Shown here: positions 1-9,279 of the stretch, piece by piece | Layout of the letters: each line of letters starts with the position of its first letter | How positions within the stretch are numbered: the first letter of the stretch is position 1 | Assembly: GCA_013298765.1 (NCBI GenBank) | Contig: JAAFJA010000008.1 | Span: 124,001 to 188,000 of the forward strand | Source of the DNA: Betaproteobacteria bacterium | GTDB taxonomy: Bacteria; Pseudomonadota; Gammaproteobacteria; Burkholderiales; Casimicrobiaceae | DNA length: 64,000 nucleotides | Reading direction: 5' to 3' | The notes under the pieces: generated by a model | What the model was told of the DNA's origin: nothing | The model's database searches: none | The model's input: only the letters and a program-made list of their open reading frames with translations | Program-made: the position numbers and the translations under genes

Positions 1-228
1 CGCGTGCCCGACGTGGCGGGCTCGCTTGCCAAGCTCACCAAAGTGGTGGGCGACGCGGGCGGCAATATTGTTGACGTTGAACACCAGCGACTCTTCGGCG
101 TGTTTAGCGTGAAATCAACGGAAGTTGAGTTAACACTTGAGACGCGCGACAGAGAGCATGTCGCTGCTGTGCTGCGCGAGCTTGAAGTGAATGGATTCAG
201 CGCGCACTTGTTGGGCGCGAGCGAGTAG
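1..228 (+). CDS. ilvA: Threonine ammonia-lyase, C-terminal ACT-like domain (5' partial)
   Basis: Only the last 75 or so residues are in the window; the frame is open from base 1, so the gene starts upstream. The visible part reads as one ACT-like regulatory domain (VPDVAGSLAKLT, then GGNIVDVEH, then EVELTLETRDREH). This is the usual tail of the short PLP-dependent threonine dehydratase that converts threonine to 2-oxobutanoate. The catalytic PLP domain is not visible, so the assignment rests on the ACT domain alone. Another ACT-domain enzyme is possible but less likely. Confidence 0.7.
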   Translation, partial: RVPDVAGSLAKLTKVVGDAGGNIVDVEHQRLFGVFSVKSTEVELTLETRDREHVAAVLRELEVNGFSAHLLGASE

Positions 229-287
229 CCGCGCTCGGCTTACCAAACGCGTCGAATGTCGCGGCGCTGCTGCACCATAATTCACGC

Positions 288-1220
288 ATGCAGCTACCAG
301 ATTCAATTCAGTTCATCGAGCGCGATTGGCTCTCCGCGAATCACATCATGTTTCGCGATCATGTGGCGGGCGACGATGTCGCAAGCATTGTTGATACCGG
401 CTACATCACCCGAGCCGATCACACGCTCGCGAAAATTGATGAAACGCTCGCTGCGTGGGATCACATCCCGCTCATAGAAATCATCAATACACACATTCAT
501 AGCGATCATATCGGCTGCAACCTCGCGGTACTGCGCGCCCACCCGGGCTGCCGCATTGCAGTGCCGTCGGAGGAAGCGCCGTACCTTGTGAATTGGGATG
601 CACCGCAGCAGATGCTCAGCTATGCCGATCAGCAAGCGGAGCGTTTTCCGTGGGACGAAACCATCGAGGCGGGTCAGACGCTCATGCTCGGTGGCGAAAC
701 CTGGCAGTGCATCGCGACGCCGGGGCACGATATGGGTTCGCTCGTGCTTTACGCACCGCGACTGCGCGCGCTGATATCTGCCGACGCGCTGTGGGAAAAC
801 GGCTCTGGCTTCGTAGTGCCGCAGGCCCTGGATCCGAAACCGCTCGCCGCTCAACGCGCGACATTCAAGCGGCTCGCAGAACTCGATGTGGCGGTTGTGT
901 TGCCCGGTCACGGGCCGATGTTTCGCGATTTTTCGGGTGCGCTCAAGCGCGCGGGTGAGAAGCTCGAAGCGTTCGCAGCCGATGACCTGCGTATCGCGCG
1001 AAACGTCGTAAAAGGCATGTTCATTTATTCGATGAACTGGCGGGGCACGCTTGATCGAAGCGAACTCGTGAACTACGTAAAGCGAGTGGGCGTACATCGC
1101 GATTACAACGCCATGTTTTTTCACTTGCGCGACGAGACCTACGCGCAGTGGCTACTTAACGAAGCCGAGCGAACTGGAAAGGTTCGAGTCGACGGGGACG
1201 TGATCGTCTACATCGATTGA
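288..1220 (+). CDS. MBL-fold metallo-hydrolase
   Basis: A 310-residue protein with the metallo-beta-lactamase zinc motif H69-x-H71-x-D73-H74 (THIHSDHIGCN), a later GHD at the third metal ligand position (ATPGHDMGSLVLY) and a further histidine in LPGHGPMF. The C-terminal third, about residues 225-310, resembles the winged-helix tail of the LACTB2-like and RNase Z-like branch. No signal peptide is visible, so it is probably a cytoplasmic hydrolase of thioesters, lactones or similar substrates. The substrate cannot be read from sequence. It stands alone, followed by paired dyads at 1242-1330. Confidence 0.85.
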   Translation: MQLPDSIQFIERDWLSANHIMFRDHVAGDDVASIVDTGYITRADHTLAKIDETLAAWDHIPLIEIINTHIHSDHIGCNLAVLRAHPGCRIAVPSEEAPYLVNWDAPQQMLSYADQQAERFPWDETIEAGQTLMLGGETWQCIATPGHDMGSLVLYAPRLRALISADALWENGSGFVVPQALDPKPLAAQRATFKRLAELDVAVVLPGHGPMFRDFSGALKRAGEKLEAFAADDLRIARNVVKGMFIYSMNWRGTLDRSELVNYVKRVGVHRDYNAMFFHLRDETYAQWLLNEAERTGKVRVDGDVIVYID

Positions 1221-1241
1221 AACTTATAAACATTCTACATG

Positions 1242-1330
1242 TAGCCCATATTAAAATTGGGCTATCGCGCCGTTATCAACAGTATAGTTATTTCAATTTT
1301 TTAACGCGTAGCCCTAATAAAATTGGGCGT
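1242..1330. repeat. Paired GCCC/GGGC dyads (intergenic repeat family, copy 1)
   Basis: Two A+T-centred dyads: TAGCCCA..TGGGCTA at 1242-1264, and GCCC..GGGC at 1311-1329 with ATAAAATT in the centre. They start about 67 bases apart with an A+T-rich spacer containing CGCCGTTATC. Read on the minus strand the cores are GCCCAATTTTAAT and GCCCAATTTTATTA, matching other copies in this window. They lie downstream of the MBL gene and may terminate transcription, but the centre is more conserved than a terminator loop needs to be. Confidence 0.6.
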
Positions 1331-1436
1331 AGCAGATAAAAGCTAAATTGCTTGTGCTTACACTTTGGGCCGACGTTCGTCTCGAAATCGCTCCGCCCGA
1401 GACGTGGCCAACCTATTCCACCTGACCCGATTGCCC

Positions 1437-2138
1437 ATGACCGCTTCCGACGCCAACCGCCTGCCACTTGATCGCGCGATTCCCGTTCGTGAATTGGGCC
1501 TCATCGCGATGGACATGGATTCGACGGCCATCACGATCGAATGCATCGACGAGATCGCCGATTTCGCCGGGGTGAAAGCCGAAGTCTCCGCTATTACTGC
1601 GTCGGCGATGCGGGGCGAGCTGGATTTTCAGGAAAGCCTACGACGCCGAGTTGCGTGCCTCGAAGGACTCTCCACCGATGTATTGCACGAAGTGTATGAA
1701 GCGCGTTTGCAACCGTCGCCGGGTTTGGATGAACTGATGCGCTTCGCGCGCGAGCACGGTGTGAAAACACTGTTGATTTCCGGTGGCTTCACCTACTTTA
1801 CTGAACGAATGCGCGCTCGGTTTGGCTACACCTACACCCGCGCAAACACGCTCGGTGAACACGATGGGCGCTTAACCGGAAAAGTCTGCGGTGCGATCGT
1901 CGATTCATTGGAGAAGGAGCGTGTGCTTCGCATGCTTGCTGCCACGCTGCCGCCGACTCGAAATAAAACCGTCGCCTTGGGCGATGGCGCAAACGATTTG
2001 CCGATGCTCCACGCTGCAACACTCGGTGTCGCCTGTCATGCGAAGCCAAAAGTGCGCGAACAGGTGCCGGTGGCGATAAACCATGGCGGGCTCGACCTGC
2101 TGCTGCAACTGCTTCCAACCGAGGCGACAGCGCGATAA
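1437..2138 (+). CDS. serB: Phosphoserine phosphatase
   Basis: HAD-superfamily phosphatase of 233 residues from the ATG at 1437; the open frame begins at 1365, but the extra residues do not look like the family. Motif I is D26-M-D28-S-T, giving the nucleophile and acid/base aspartates. Motif II lies in LLISGGFTYF and motif III in GDGANDLPML (residues 182-191). The length and the cap region (ECIDEIADFAGVK) fit SerB, the last step of serine synthesis from 3-phosphoserine. It lacks the N-terminal ACT domain found in some SerB proteins. No clear ribosome binding site was seen, so the start is the least certain part. Confidence 0.9.
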   Translation: MTASDANRLPLDRAIPVRELGLIAMDMDSTAITIECIDEIADFAGVKAEVSAITASAMRGELDFQESLRRRVACLEGLSTDVLHEVYEARLQPSPGLDELMRFAREHGVKTLLISGGFTYFTERMRARFGYTYTRANTLGEHDGRLTGKVCGAIVDSLEKERVLRMLAATLPPTRNKTVALGDGANDLPMLHAATLGVACHAKPKVREQVPVAINHGGLDLLLQLLPTEATAR

Positions 2139-2149
2139 GGCGGCAGAAA

Positions 2150-2167
2150 AGCGCGCATTTGCGCGCT
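2150..2167. terminator. GC-rich hairpin after serB
   Basis: AGCGCGC-attt-GCGCGCT, a perfect 7-base stem 11 bases after the serB stop. The plus side is followed by AAAGG rather than a T run, while the minus side gives TTTTC. It may be a weak or bidirectional terminator. Confidence 0.4.
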
Positions 2168-2333
2168 AAAGGCCTCAGCCCCTTGCGTTTGCGGCAGCAG
2201 CGGCTAATGCTTGCCCGCCGTTGTGACCGCAAAAGCCAGAAATCACCGATTCGCCGACGCTTTCAAGGCCAACACTCGTTTTTCGATCACGCGTTTGCTA
2301 GACTCGGATGCACAATTCAATCAGGGAATAATC

Positions 2334-4574
2334 ATGAAACCCGCACGCCCCACCAACGCTGCCTTAGCCATCCTTCTTTTTGGTGGCGCCCTCGTCTCGC
2401 CCGCGCTCGCGCAAACCTCCACCAGCACGGAGCCGAAGCCTGCCCCCGGCGCAGCGCTCAACTACTCCGGCGGTGATGTGCGCTTCGGCATCGGTTGGGA
2501 TAGTGAACTTGATGCCCGTGGCGAAATTTTTGGCGTGCTGCAATCGAGTGATACCTCAGCCACGCTTGGCGAGCTCTGGGCGGCGAAGCGCTCGGGCGGC
2601 GCGAAGCTCTCGCATCACTGGGCAAACGGCAGCAAGTCGGCGGTCAACAAAGTGTTTGGCGCATTTGACATTACTGACAGCGATCATCGCAAAATCACAA
2701 TCGGCGGTGGCCAAGAGCGCCCCCAGTTTTTCTGGAGCACTTACCTAAGCAAAGCGGTCAGTGGTGACACGTTGTTTGCCGATGTCACCACTCCCGGCGC
2801 GCCAGGCTTCGTGTTGGGCCGCGATGCCGGTGGTGATTTCCGCCAAGACTTCAATGTCTCGCAAAACGTCAAGCTCTTCACCCGAGCGTTCGATTGGGGT
2901 GTCGGTGCCCGTGTTGGACATTTCTACAGCGGCCCGCTCGTTCGCTTGACGGCCGGTGTTGATTACGAATTCGGTAAAGCGCGCTCACTTCGCGTCTGCA
3001 ACAACGCAGCGAATGTGCCGGGCGCGTTAGCGCAACCACCGGGCTGCATCAGCGAAACAGGGCTCGGCGGAAAGCCTTCGCAGCTCACTGGCTCGCTCAT
3101 GGTTGAAAAGTTCTTTGAAGGCTCCGGCTTCTCGGTCGCGCTCTCGGGCGAAGCGCTTCGCCGTAAGGGCCAGCTCTTTGATGATCGAAGCGATACGCGC
3201 GGCTACGTGATGTTGCGCTACGAATTGGGCGCGCCCAAATCGAATTTCCGTCCGAGCAAAACGGTGAGAACGGTGACGACGACAGAGCGAGTTCCTGATC
3301 CAAATTGGGTCGCGCCTGCTCCAGCCGCACCGGTGGCAGCGGCAGCAACTGCGCCCGCCGCGCCGCAGTTCCGAACCGAAACGCGCACCACCAAGTTTGA
3401 TACCAACGATGCGCAGGAAACCTATTTCGATCTCGGCTCCGCGCGCCTGAAGCCCGCAGCGATGCGCGAGCTAGATGCGCTCGTGGCGCGGATCACTGCA
3501 CAACAACCCTACGTCGAACTCCGCGTCCGTGTCGTTGGTCACACCTGCCCGACAGGTTCGGATCGCAACAACTTTCCGCTCTCAGAAAAGCGCGCCGCTG
3601 CGGTGCGCGATTACCTCGTGTCGAAAGGCGTTCCTGCAAACGTCATCACCACTGAGGGCAAAGCGGGCAAAGCTCCGAAATACCCGGAAGTAAAGGGCCA
3701 GAGCTTCCGTAATCGACGCGCAGACACCGATGTGGTGATTGTGAAAGAGAAGCGCGAACAAGTGCAAGTACCCGTTGCTGCTGCACCAGCCGCACCGGCG
3801 ACTCCCGCTCCAGCAGCCCCAGCGCCACAGCGTCCAATGATTGATCGTCAGGTCTCGCGCGACGTGATTGAGGATCAACCTGATCCATGGATGTCGCGCG
3901 CACTGCGCAACAGCGTGACACACAAAACAACGGTGGATACCTACACCTGGTCAGCAGCCACAACGACCACAACGCTCGGCGCAAAAAGCTATCTCAATCG
4001 TCCGCCCGTCGCCGTGAACGACAGCACCAGCGCCACCTGCGGTACCGCCGTCTCGGTCAACGTGCTCGGAAACGATAGCGATCCTGATAACGATCCGCTC
4101 ACCATTACGTCGGTAGGTAATCCTGGCAAAGGCGCGGCGAGCATCGTCGCTGGACGGATTGTTTACACGCCAACCAACAACGCTGCCTGCACGGGTACTG
4201 ATTCGTTTACCTACTCAATCAGCGATGGCAAAGGCGGTAGCGCATCGGCAACAGTGAACGTCACGCTGTCACCAGCACCCATCCCAAATACGCCGCCCGT
4301 TGCCCGCAACGATGAGTATGTGCTCGGTTGCAGTAACCAAATCCCACCGCAAACCTATAACGTACTTCTCAACGACACTGACGCCGACGGCGACGCGCTT
4401 ACGATTACCGCTGTAACCCAGCCCGGCATCGGAAACGTCAGCATTTCGGCAGATAGCAAAGCGGTGGTCTTCAGAGCGCAACAGTGCTTTACACGTACGT
4501 CGTTCACCTACACCATTAGCGATGGAAAAGGCGGAAGCTCCACTGCAACCGTCACCATCGTCGATCCGTTCTAA
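2334..4574 (+). CDS. OmpA-family outer-membrane protein with two C-terminal Ig/cadherin-like repeats
   Basis: 746 residues from the ATG at 2334, preceded by an AGGGA ribosome site; the longer frame from 2211 adds non-signal sequence. Residues 1-25 form a signal peptide ending ALAQ. About residues 40-330 look like an outer-membrane barrel (alternating GVGARVGHFYSGP-type strands), followed by an Ala/Pro linker. An OmpA/Pal peptidoglycan-binding domain lies at about 360-480 (YFDLGSARLKPAAM, VGHTCPTGSDRNN, FRNRRADTDVVI). A second Ala/Pro linker leads to two Ig-like or VCBS/cadherin-type repeats at about 555-645 and 652-746 (RPPVAVND.., DSDPDNDPLTIT, FTYSISDGKGGS). OmpA domains normally end the protein, so this order is unusual. 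Likely roles are envelope anchoring and adhesion. Confidence 0.75.
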   Translation: MKPARPTNAALAILLFGGALVSPALAQTSTSTEPKPAPGAALNYSGGDVRFGIGWDSELDARGEIFGVLQSSDTSATLGELWAAKRSGGAKLSHHWANGSKSAVNKVFGAFDITDSDHRKITIGGGQERPQFFWSTYLSKAVSGDTLFADVTTPGAPGFVLGRDAGGDFRQDFNVSQNVKLFTRAFDWGVGARVGHFYSGPLVRLTAGVDYEFGKARSLRVCNNAANVPGALAQPPGCISETGLGGKPSQLTGSLMVEKFFEGSGFSVALSGEALRRKGQLFDDRSDTRGYVMLRYELGAPKSNFRPSKTVRTVTTTERVPDPNWVAPAPAAPVAAAATAPAAPQFRTETRTTKFDTNDAQETYFDLGSARLKPAAMRELDALVARITAQQPYVELRVRVVGHTCPTGSDRNNFPLSEKRAAAVRDYLVSKGVPANVITTEGKAGKAPKYPEVKGQSFRNRRADTDVVIVKEKREQVQVPVAAAPAAPATPAPAAPAPQRPMIDRQVSRDVIEDQPDPWMSRALRNSVTHKTTVDTYTWSAATTTTTLGAKSYLNRPPVAVNDSTSATCGTAVSVNVLGNDSDPDNDPLTITSVGNPGKGAASIVAGRIVYTPTNNAACTGTDSFTYSISDGKGGSASATVNVTLSPAPIPNTPPVARNDEYVLGCSNQIPPQTYNVLLNDTDADGDALTITAVTQPGIGNVSISADSKAVVFRAQQCFTRTSFTYTISDGKGGSSTATVTIVDPF

Positions 4575-4596
4575 TCAAACGAGTGGTTCGAATGGG

Positions 4597-4624
4597 AAGG
4601 CCGCGACTGCGGCCTTTTCTTTTG
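4597..4624 (+). terminator. Rho-independent terminator of the OmpA/Ig gene
   Basis: AAGGCCGC-gact-GCGGCC followed by TTTTCTTTT, 23 bases after the stop codon: a 6-8 base G+C stem with a T run. Confidence 0.85.
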
Positions 4625-4694
4625 ATTCTCTGAGATGCCTGAAGAAGCACACCTCGCCCCGATCCGCGCCGCGATTCACGTGAAGCGCAAGCGA

Positions 4695-5204
4695 ATGACT
4701 GTTGTGCACGCGAGCGCAAGCGGTGGCACACGCGCACTCGTGAGCGCTTTTTGCGCGGGAGCAAGCCGCGTCGATTCTGTAGACGTGGTTACGCGAAGCG
4801 CGAGTGTTTGCACCGAGCAAGATTTGCGATCGAGTGATGGTTTGGTGTTCGCAACGCCTGAGAATTTCGGATACATGGCGGGCGAAATGAAAGCGATGTT
4901 CGACCGTCTCTTCTATCGCATGATGCTCGACACCACCGACGCAGGAGGCGGCAGCGAAAGCGCGCTTGCGGGCCGGCCGTACGCAGTGATCGTTTGCGCG
5001 GGAAATGACGGGCTGGGCGCACTCCAAAGCGTGAATCGCATCGTGACGGGATGGCGGATGACAGCACTCTGCGAGCCCCTCATCGCGCGCCGCGTCGGCG
5101 GTGAGGCCGGATCATCCCGGGGCGCGATTTCCGCGCGAGACCTCGAAGCCGCGTGCGAGCTCGGGGAAGCTTTCGCCACTGCGATTGAGCTTGGAATCGC
5201 GTGA
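4695..5204 (+). CDS. Flavodoxin-like / NADPH-dependent FMN reductase family protein
   Basis: 169 residues if started at the ATG at 4695 (MTVVHASASGGTRALV); the open frame reaches back to 4635. The N-terminal beta strand plus Ser/Thr-rich phosphate loop, the middle motif DGLVFATPENFGYMAGEMK and the later strand YAVIVCAGNDGLGAL follow the flavodoxin fold and the FMN contacts of the WrbA/NADPH-FMN-reductase group. A role in flavin-dependent electron transfer is inferred from fold only. The gene stands alone downstream of a strong terminator. Confidence 0.65.
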   Translation: MTVVHASASGGTRALVSAFCAGASRVDSVDVVTRSASVCTEQDLRSSDGLVFATPENFGYMAGEMKAMFDRLFYRMMLDTTDAGGGSESALAGRPYAVIVCAGNDGLGALQSVNRIVTGWRMTALCEPLIARRVGGEAGSSRGAISARDLEAACELGEAFATAIELGIA

Positions 5205-5473
5205 AAAGGCTCTCTGCGTAGTCGCCGTGAGCGTCTAAGACTTCGTGAAAACGCGCGAAACATCCTCATGCACCTGCGCACGCTCCGACGTCTTCACAGA
5301 CTCACTGCGCGTGTGAAGGCGCTAGCTACGATCTGCCGCGACCTTCAGTATAGAAAACCGGGTCTAGCCCCAATTTAATCGGGGCTAGATCGGCGTTATT
5401 GATTAAAGCACTAATACAAAATAGCGCGTCTACGCGCAAATTTCTCGAGGAATTTCCTGAAAAACTTGTTAAC
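5205..5473. other. Convergent intergenic region with one dyad
   Basis: No open frame here looks coding. The only clear structure is the TCTAGCCCC..GGGGCTAGA dyad at 5363-5389, annotated separately. Confidence 0.5.
5363..5389. repeat. TAGCCCC-aatttaatc-GGGGCTA dyad (intergenic repeat family, copy 2)
   Basis: Perfect 9-base stem TCTAGCCCC/GGGGCTAGA with a 9-base loop AATTTAATC. It is followed by CGGCGTTATTGAT, similar to CGCCGTTATCAAC in copy 1. It lies 3' of the minus-strand binding-protein gene ending at 5474 and could end that transcript. Confidence 0.65.
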
Positions 5474-6352
5474 TTACTGCACGCCGTACTTGTTCGGCAG
5501 CCGGACGTTTTCTTTCATGTATTGGTTCATCGGCAGCTTGAATGCGCCGGACTCAAACCACTTCGCGTAAATCTTGAAGATCTCGCCAGAAGAGAAGAGC
5601 TTAGCGATCGCTTTGTCGACCACTGTGGCGAACGCGGGATCGTCGCGGCGCAACATGATGCCGTACGGTTCGACAGAAAGAAATTTGCCAACGAAGTCGA
5701 ACTGCGCCGGATTGGCCGAGCGCGCGGCTAATCCAAGAAGCAGCGCATCATCATTGGCAACCGCATCAGCTTCGCCGCTTTCCATTTTTTTGAAGCCCTC
5801 AGCGTGATCTTTGGCAGTAATCACTTTGAGGCCAAGCGCTCGCTCGCTATTTACCTGATTGATCACGCGCTCGGTGGTCGTCTTTTCTGTAACGACGACG
5901 GTTTTGCCGCGCATTCGATCAATGTCGGTGAGCTTCGCGTCTTTCTTTGCAAGCAGGCGCGCACCAGCGACGAACGTTGTGAAGCTAAAAGCCACGTCTT
6001 TTTGCCGTGCGACGGTATTCGTGGTTGAGCCGCATTCAACGTCAATCCGTCCGTCTTTCACAGCACCAATTCGATCCGCGGGCTTGACCGGCGTGTACTT
6101 AAGCTTAAGGTCACGCATCTTTAGATCTTCTTTGATCTGCTCAAAGATCTTCAGGCAGATATCTACTGAGTAGCCCGCTCCCGTGTTGTTTTCCCCAATA
6201 AAGGAAAACGGGGAGGAGCTTTCGCGATGCCCCAGCACGAACTCTCCAGACTGCCGAATTTTCGCCAACGTGTCGGCATACGTCGATGCCGAAAATAAAC
6301 CTACCGCCAGCGCGAGCGCTGCGGCAGCCCCTAGGAACTGTTTCGATCTCAT
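5474..6352 (-). CDS. Amino-acid ABC transporter substrate-binding protein (glutamate/aspartate type)
   Basis: 292 residues with an N-terminal signal peptide (about 1-26, ending STYA) and the family-3 periplasmic binding fold: LAKIRQSGEFVLGHRE at the N terminus, GYSVDICLKIFEQI, and RIDVECGSTTNT in the ligand site. These motifs are typical of GltI/DEBP proteins that deliver glutamate or aspartate to an ABC importer. No permease or ATPase genes are adjacent. It is divergent from glutamate dehydrogenase, which supports a glutamate-related ligand. The ligand remains an inference. Confidence 0.8.
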   Translation of the reverse strand: MRSKQFLGAAAALALAVGLFSASTYADTLAKIRQSGEFVLGHRESSSPFSFIGENNTGAGYSVDICLKIFEQIKEDLKMRDLKLKYTPVKPADRIGAVKDGRIDVECGSTTNTVARQKDVAFSFTTFVAGARLLAKKDAKLTDIDRMRGKTVVVTEKTTTERVINQVNSERALGLKVITAKDHAEGFKKMESGEADAVANDDALLLGLAARSANPAQFDFVGKFLSVEPYGIMLRRDDPAFATVVDKAIAKLFSSGEIFKIYAKWFESGAFKLPMNQYMKENVRLPNKYGVQ

Positions 6353-6397
6353 CCCAACCTCCGGTAATTACAGTGCAACCAACATTGATTTTTTAAG

Positions 6398-6411
6398 CTC
6401 ACTGCAGTGAG
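6398..6411. promoter_or_regulatory. Perfect 14-base palindrome in the divergent gltI-like/gdhA region
   Basis: CTCACTGCAGTGAG is a perfect palindrome 46 bases upstream of the binding-protein start and 190 bases upstream of gdhA. It sits where an operator controlling one or both genes would be expected. No regulator is identified. Confidence 0.35.
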
Positions 6412-6600
6412 AAAGCGCTCACCGAGTGTGCGTATGCGTTTGTCTCCTCGCCTAAGAAATGTAAATGCACGATCTATGCCGATCATCGCGATTTTGCATA
6501 GCCTTGCTGCGTAAAAAGCATTGGTAGGCGCACGTCAAACTGCCTACATTGCAGGCTTCTTCACATTTAGAGCGTGCCCACAAGGCCGCTGCGACTCGAA

Positions 6601-7878
6601 ATGACGTCCTCCACGTTGTCATACGTCCCCAACGATCCGTCTAGCCCCTGGCAGGTTTACCTGCAACAAGTGGACCGCGTAGCGCCGCATCTCGGCCATC
6701 TTGCGAAGTGGATTGAGACACTCAAACGCTGCAAACGTATCCTCGCCGTAGATATCCCAATTAACCGTGACGACGGAACGGTTGCTCACTATGAGGGTTT
6801 CCGCGCACAACACAATCTCTCACGCGGCCCCGGCAAGGGCGGCGTGCGCTACCACCCCGATGTCACCATTGATGAAGTGATGGCGCTTTCTGCGTGGATG
6901 ACAGTAAAAAACGCTGCACTGAATTTGCCCTATGGCGGCGCTAAAGGCGGCATTCGCGTCGACCCGAAAACGCTCACACGCCCCGAGTTGGAGCGTCTGA
7001 CACGCCGCTACACGAGCGAAATCGGCCTGATTATTGGCCCAGACAAAGACATTCCCGCGCCGGATGTGAACACCAACGACCAGATCATGGCCTGGATGAT
7101 GGACACGTATTCGATGAACGTTGGCGCAACCGCAACCGGCGTTGTCACCGGAAAGCCGATCACGCTGGGCGGCTCACTTGGGCGCAAAGAGGCGACCGGA
7201 CGTGGCGTGTACATCGCTGCGCGCGAGACCGCACGCGCAATGGGTTTCGATGTGTCGGGCGCACGCGTCGTGGTGCAAGGCTTTGGCAACGTCGGTGGCA
7301 TCGGTGCCCGCTTGTTCCGCGATGCCGGAGCGAAGATCATCGGTTTGCAAGATGTGAGCGGCTCTGTCACCAATGAGCAAGGCATCGACGTCGATGCAGC
7401 GCTCGCACATGTCGCCGCGGGTGGGAAGCTCACCGAATTCAGCGGCGCTACGGCGATCAGCGAGAAAGAATTCTGGGCGCTCAAGAGCGACATCTTTGTA
7501 CCAGCGGCGCTCGAAAATCAGATCACGGCTGAGCGCGCGAAGAGTCTCAACACACGCTTGGTGGTCGAAGGTGCAAACGGCCCGACGACACCGCAAGCCG
7601 ATGACATCCTGCATGATCGTGGCATTCGAGTGGTGCCAGACGTCATCGCCAACGCAGGCGGCGTGACCGTGAGTTACTTCGAGTGGGTACAGGACTTCTC
7701 GAGCTTCTTCTGGACTGAGTCGGAGATCAATGATCGTCTTGAGCGAATCATGGTCGAAGCGCTCAAAGCCGTGGTGCACACCGCCGAGAAAAACAAAGTG
7801 TCACTGCGCACGGCGGCGTTCATCATCGCATGTACGCGCGTGCTTGCCGCTCGCGAGCTTCGTGGGTTGTATCCATAA
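6601..7878 (+). CDS. gdhA: Glutamate dehydrogenase (Glu/Leu/Phe/Val dehydrogenase family)
   Basis: 425 residues from the ATG at 6601; a GTG at 6574 adds nine residues. The protein carries the catalytic segment [15 protein letters not shown] with its active-site lysine, the upstream substrate lysine in [14 protein letters not shown], and a Rossmann dinucleotide site in [16 protein letters not shown]. It interconverts glutamate and 2-oxoglutarate plus ammonium. Length and motifs fit the hexameric catabolic or dual-specificity type. Cofactor choice is not decided here. Its divergent neighbour is a glutamate-type binding protein, so the pair may serve glutamate use as carbon source. Confidence 0.93.
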   Translation: MTSSTLSYVPNDPSSPWQVYLQQVDRVAPHLGHLAKWIETLKRCKRILAVDIPINRDDGTVAHYEGFRAQHNLSRGPGKGGVRYHPDVTIDEVMALSAWMTVKNAALNLPYGGAKGGIRVDPKTLTRPELERLTRRYTSEIGLIIGPDKDIPAPDVNTNDQIMAWMMDTYSMNVGATATGVVTGKPITLGGSLGRKEATGRGVYIAARETARAMGFDVSGARVVVQGFGNVGGIGARLFRDAGAKIIGLQDVSGSVTNEQGIDVDAALAHVAAGGKLTEFSGATAISEKEFWALKSDIFVPAALENQITAERAKSLNTRLVVEGANGPTTPQADDILHDRGIRVVPDVIANAGGVTVSYFEWVQDFSSFFWTESEINDRLERIMVEALKAVVHTAEKNKVSLRTAAFIIACTRVLAARELRGLYP

Positions 7879-7928
7879 CTTCATCGGCTGCAGCCGAATT
7901 AGCCATCCTTCGACGGCGAAGCAAAAAG

Positions 7929-7954
7929 CGCCAGACTCACTTGTGGGTCTGGCG
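7929..7954 (+). terminator. Hairpin after gdhA
   Basis: CGCCAGAC/GTCTGGCG forms an 8-base stem 50 bases after the gdhA stop. It is followed by AAAGTTTGTT, a poor T run, so it is a moderate terminator candidate. Confidence 0.55.
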
Positions 7955-8037
7955 AAAGTTTGTTCGCGTACGATTCAGCTTGAGCGCTGGTAGTCACCTT
8001 GACGATGCGCCCCCTAAGAGCAATCCGGAGGTACCTT

Positions 8038-8898
8038 ATGTTGAGATCGATCAGAGCCCACGCCCGCTACACGCTGGGCGTCATCATTGCGCTTGCAGCC
8101 TCCGAAGTTATTTTCGCCCAGCCTGTACCTGCGGTACCCACTGGCGAAACGAAAGGCAGCGCGACCGCGCATACGGAGGCCTCGCGTAGAGCGCTCGTCG
8201 ACAATGCTGATGTCGTACTGCCCGCGAGCACCGGCGCAGCGTTCTCAGGCAAACTGAAAGACGCGCCAAAGAGCGCCGCTACACGGGTACCCGTCGTGCT
8301 CTTTCTACACGGCTCCTCCGGCCTAGGGCTCAAAGCGATTGGCGAATGGCAAGCTTGGCTCGCGACGCTTGGCGTTGCGAGCGTTGCGCCGGACTCCTTC
8401 GCTCTGCCCGATCGCGTTACCTACAAGTCGCCCATCGATAAAGACATGTACGAGCGAATTCATGCGCTACGACTGTCGGAAGTTCAACCAACGCTTGCCG
8501 CGATCAAAGCACAGCCCTGGGCCGACGGCGCGAAACTGATTCTTGCAGGAACGAGCGAGGGCGCGGTGCCCGTTGCGCGCTACAGCGGCACCGACTTCGC
8601 CGCTCGCATTCTCTTTGCGTGGAGCTGCGACAACAACTACTTCGTTGCCGTGCCACGCAATGCATTTGAGCCAACCAAACCGGTGCTCAATGTCATCAGC
8701 TCAGTCGATCCTTTCTTCTCTAAGACCAACACGTGGCTCGGCAATTCTGATTCGAACGGCCACTGCGGCAGCGCGCTCAAAGACAATCCGAACGCAGCGG
8801 TGGTCCTCGTGCCGGATGCGCCGCACACGCTTCTGAATCTGCCTGCAACGCGAGCCGCAACACGCGGATTTCTCGCGCAATACGCGCTCCAGCGATAA
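8038..8898 (+). CDS. Secreted alpha/beta hydrolase, dienelactone-hydrolase-like
   Basis: 286 residues from the ATG at 8038, chosen because GGAGG at 8027-8031 precedes it. A signal peptide covers about residues 1-28 (IIALAASEVIFAQ). The oxyanion segment VVLFLHGSSGLGLKA and the nucleophile elbow GTSEGAVPVA (serine in G-x-S-x-G) place it in the alpha/beta hydrolase fold. A late histidine in PDAPHTLLNLP completes the likely triad. It probably acts on an ester in the periplasm; the substrate is unknown. Confidence 0.75.
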   Translation: MLRSIRAHARYTLGVIIALAASEVIFAQPVPAVPTGETKGSATAHTEASRRALVDNADVVLPASTGAAFSGKLKDAPKSAATRVPVVLFLHGSSGLGLKAIGEWQAWLATLGVASVAPDSFALPDRVTYKSPIDKDMYERIHALRLSEVQPTLAAIKAQPWADGAKLILAGTSEGAVPVARYSGTDFAARILFAWSCDNNYFVAVPRNAFEPTKPVLNVISSVDPFFSKTNTWLGNSDSNGHCGSALKDNPNAAVVLVPDAPHTLLNLPATRAATRGFLAQYALQR

Positions 8899-9279
8899 AC
8901 CTGCCGCCGCGCAACAACGTTCGGATTTGTAGGGTTATCTCGCGCGTGGGCGATGTGCGCCCACGGGAGTGATTGAGTGCGCTTTCGTCATAAAACATGA
9001 TGAGGCGCGGTGATCGAGCGCGCGCGATGTGCGCCAGCTGGTTCTGCCAAAAAGCGCGCGAACGCTTCGCGAGCGCATCGCTTTTTATGCGGTCGTCATA
9101 GCGGCTTGTTCGATGCAGAGAATTCTTACCGCCATAAATCGCGCTTCAGCTTATTCCTAGACCTTTTCACGCATATTCGTTTCTAGAATTTCTCCACACC
9201 TGATCGCAAGGGCGTTCCATTGGCGAGAGGTTGACGAGCCGACGCGAGACCGCGTCATCAATCACGGAGAAAACGGAAT
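8899..9279. other. 381-base gap with one hairpin
   Basis: No convincing open frame. CGTGGGC..GCCCACG at 8945-8965 forms a 7-base stem 47 bases after the hydrolase stop without a T run. The rest is moderately A+T rich before the next gene, which has GGAG at 9265-9268. Confidence 0.4.

Noticed and set aside
303-1124. 273-residue minus-strand frame
   Set aside because: It is antisense to the MBL hydrolase, whose zinc motifs are intact; the protein has no recognisable domain and mirrors the G+C codon pattern.
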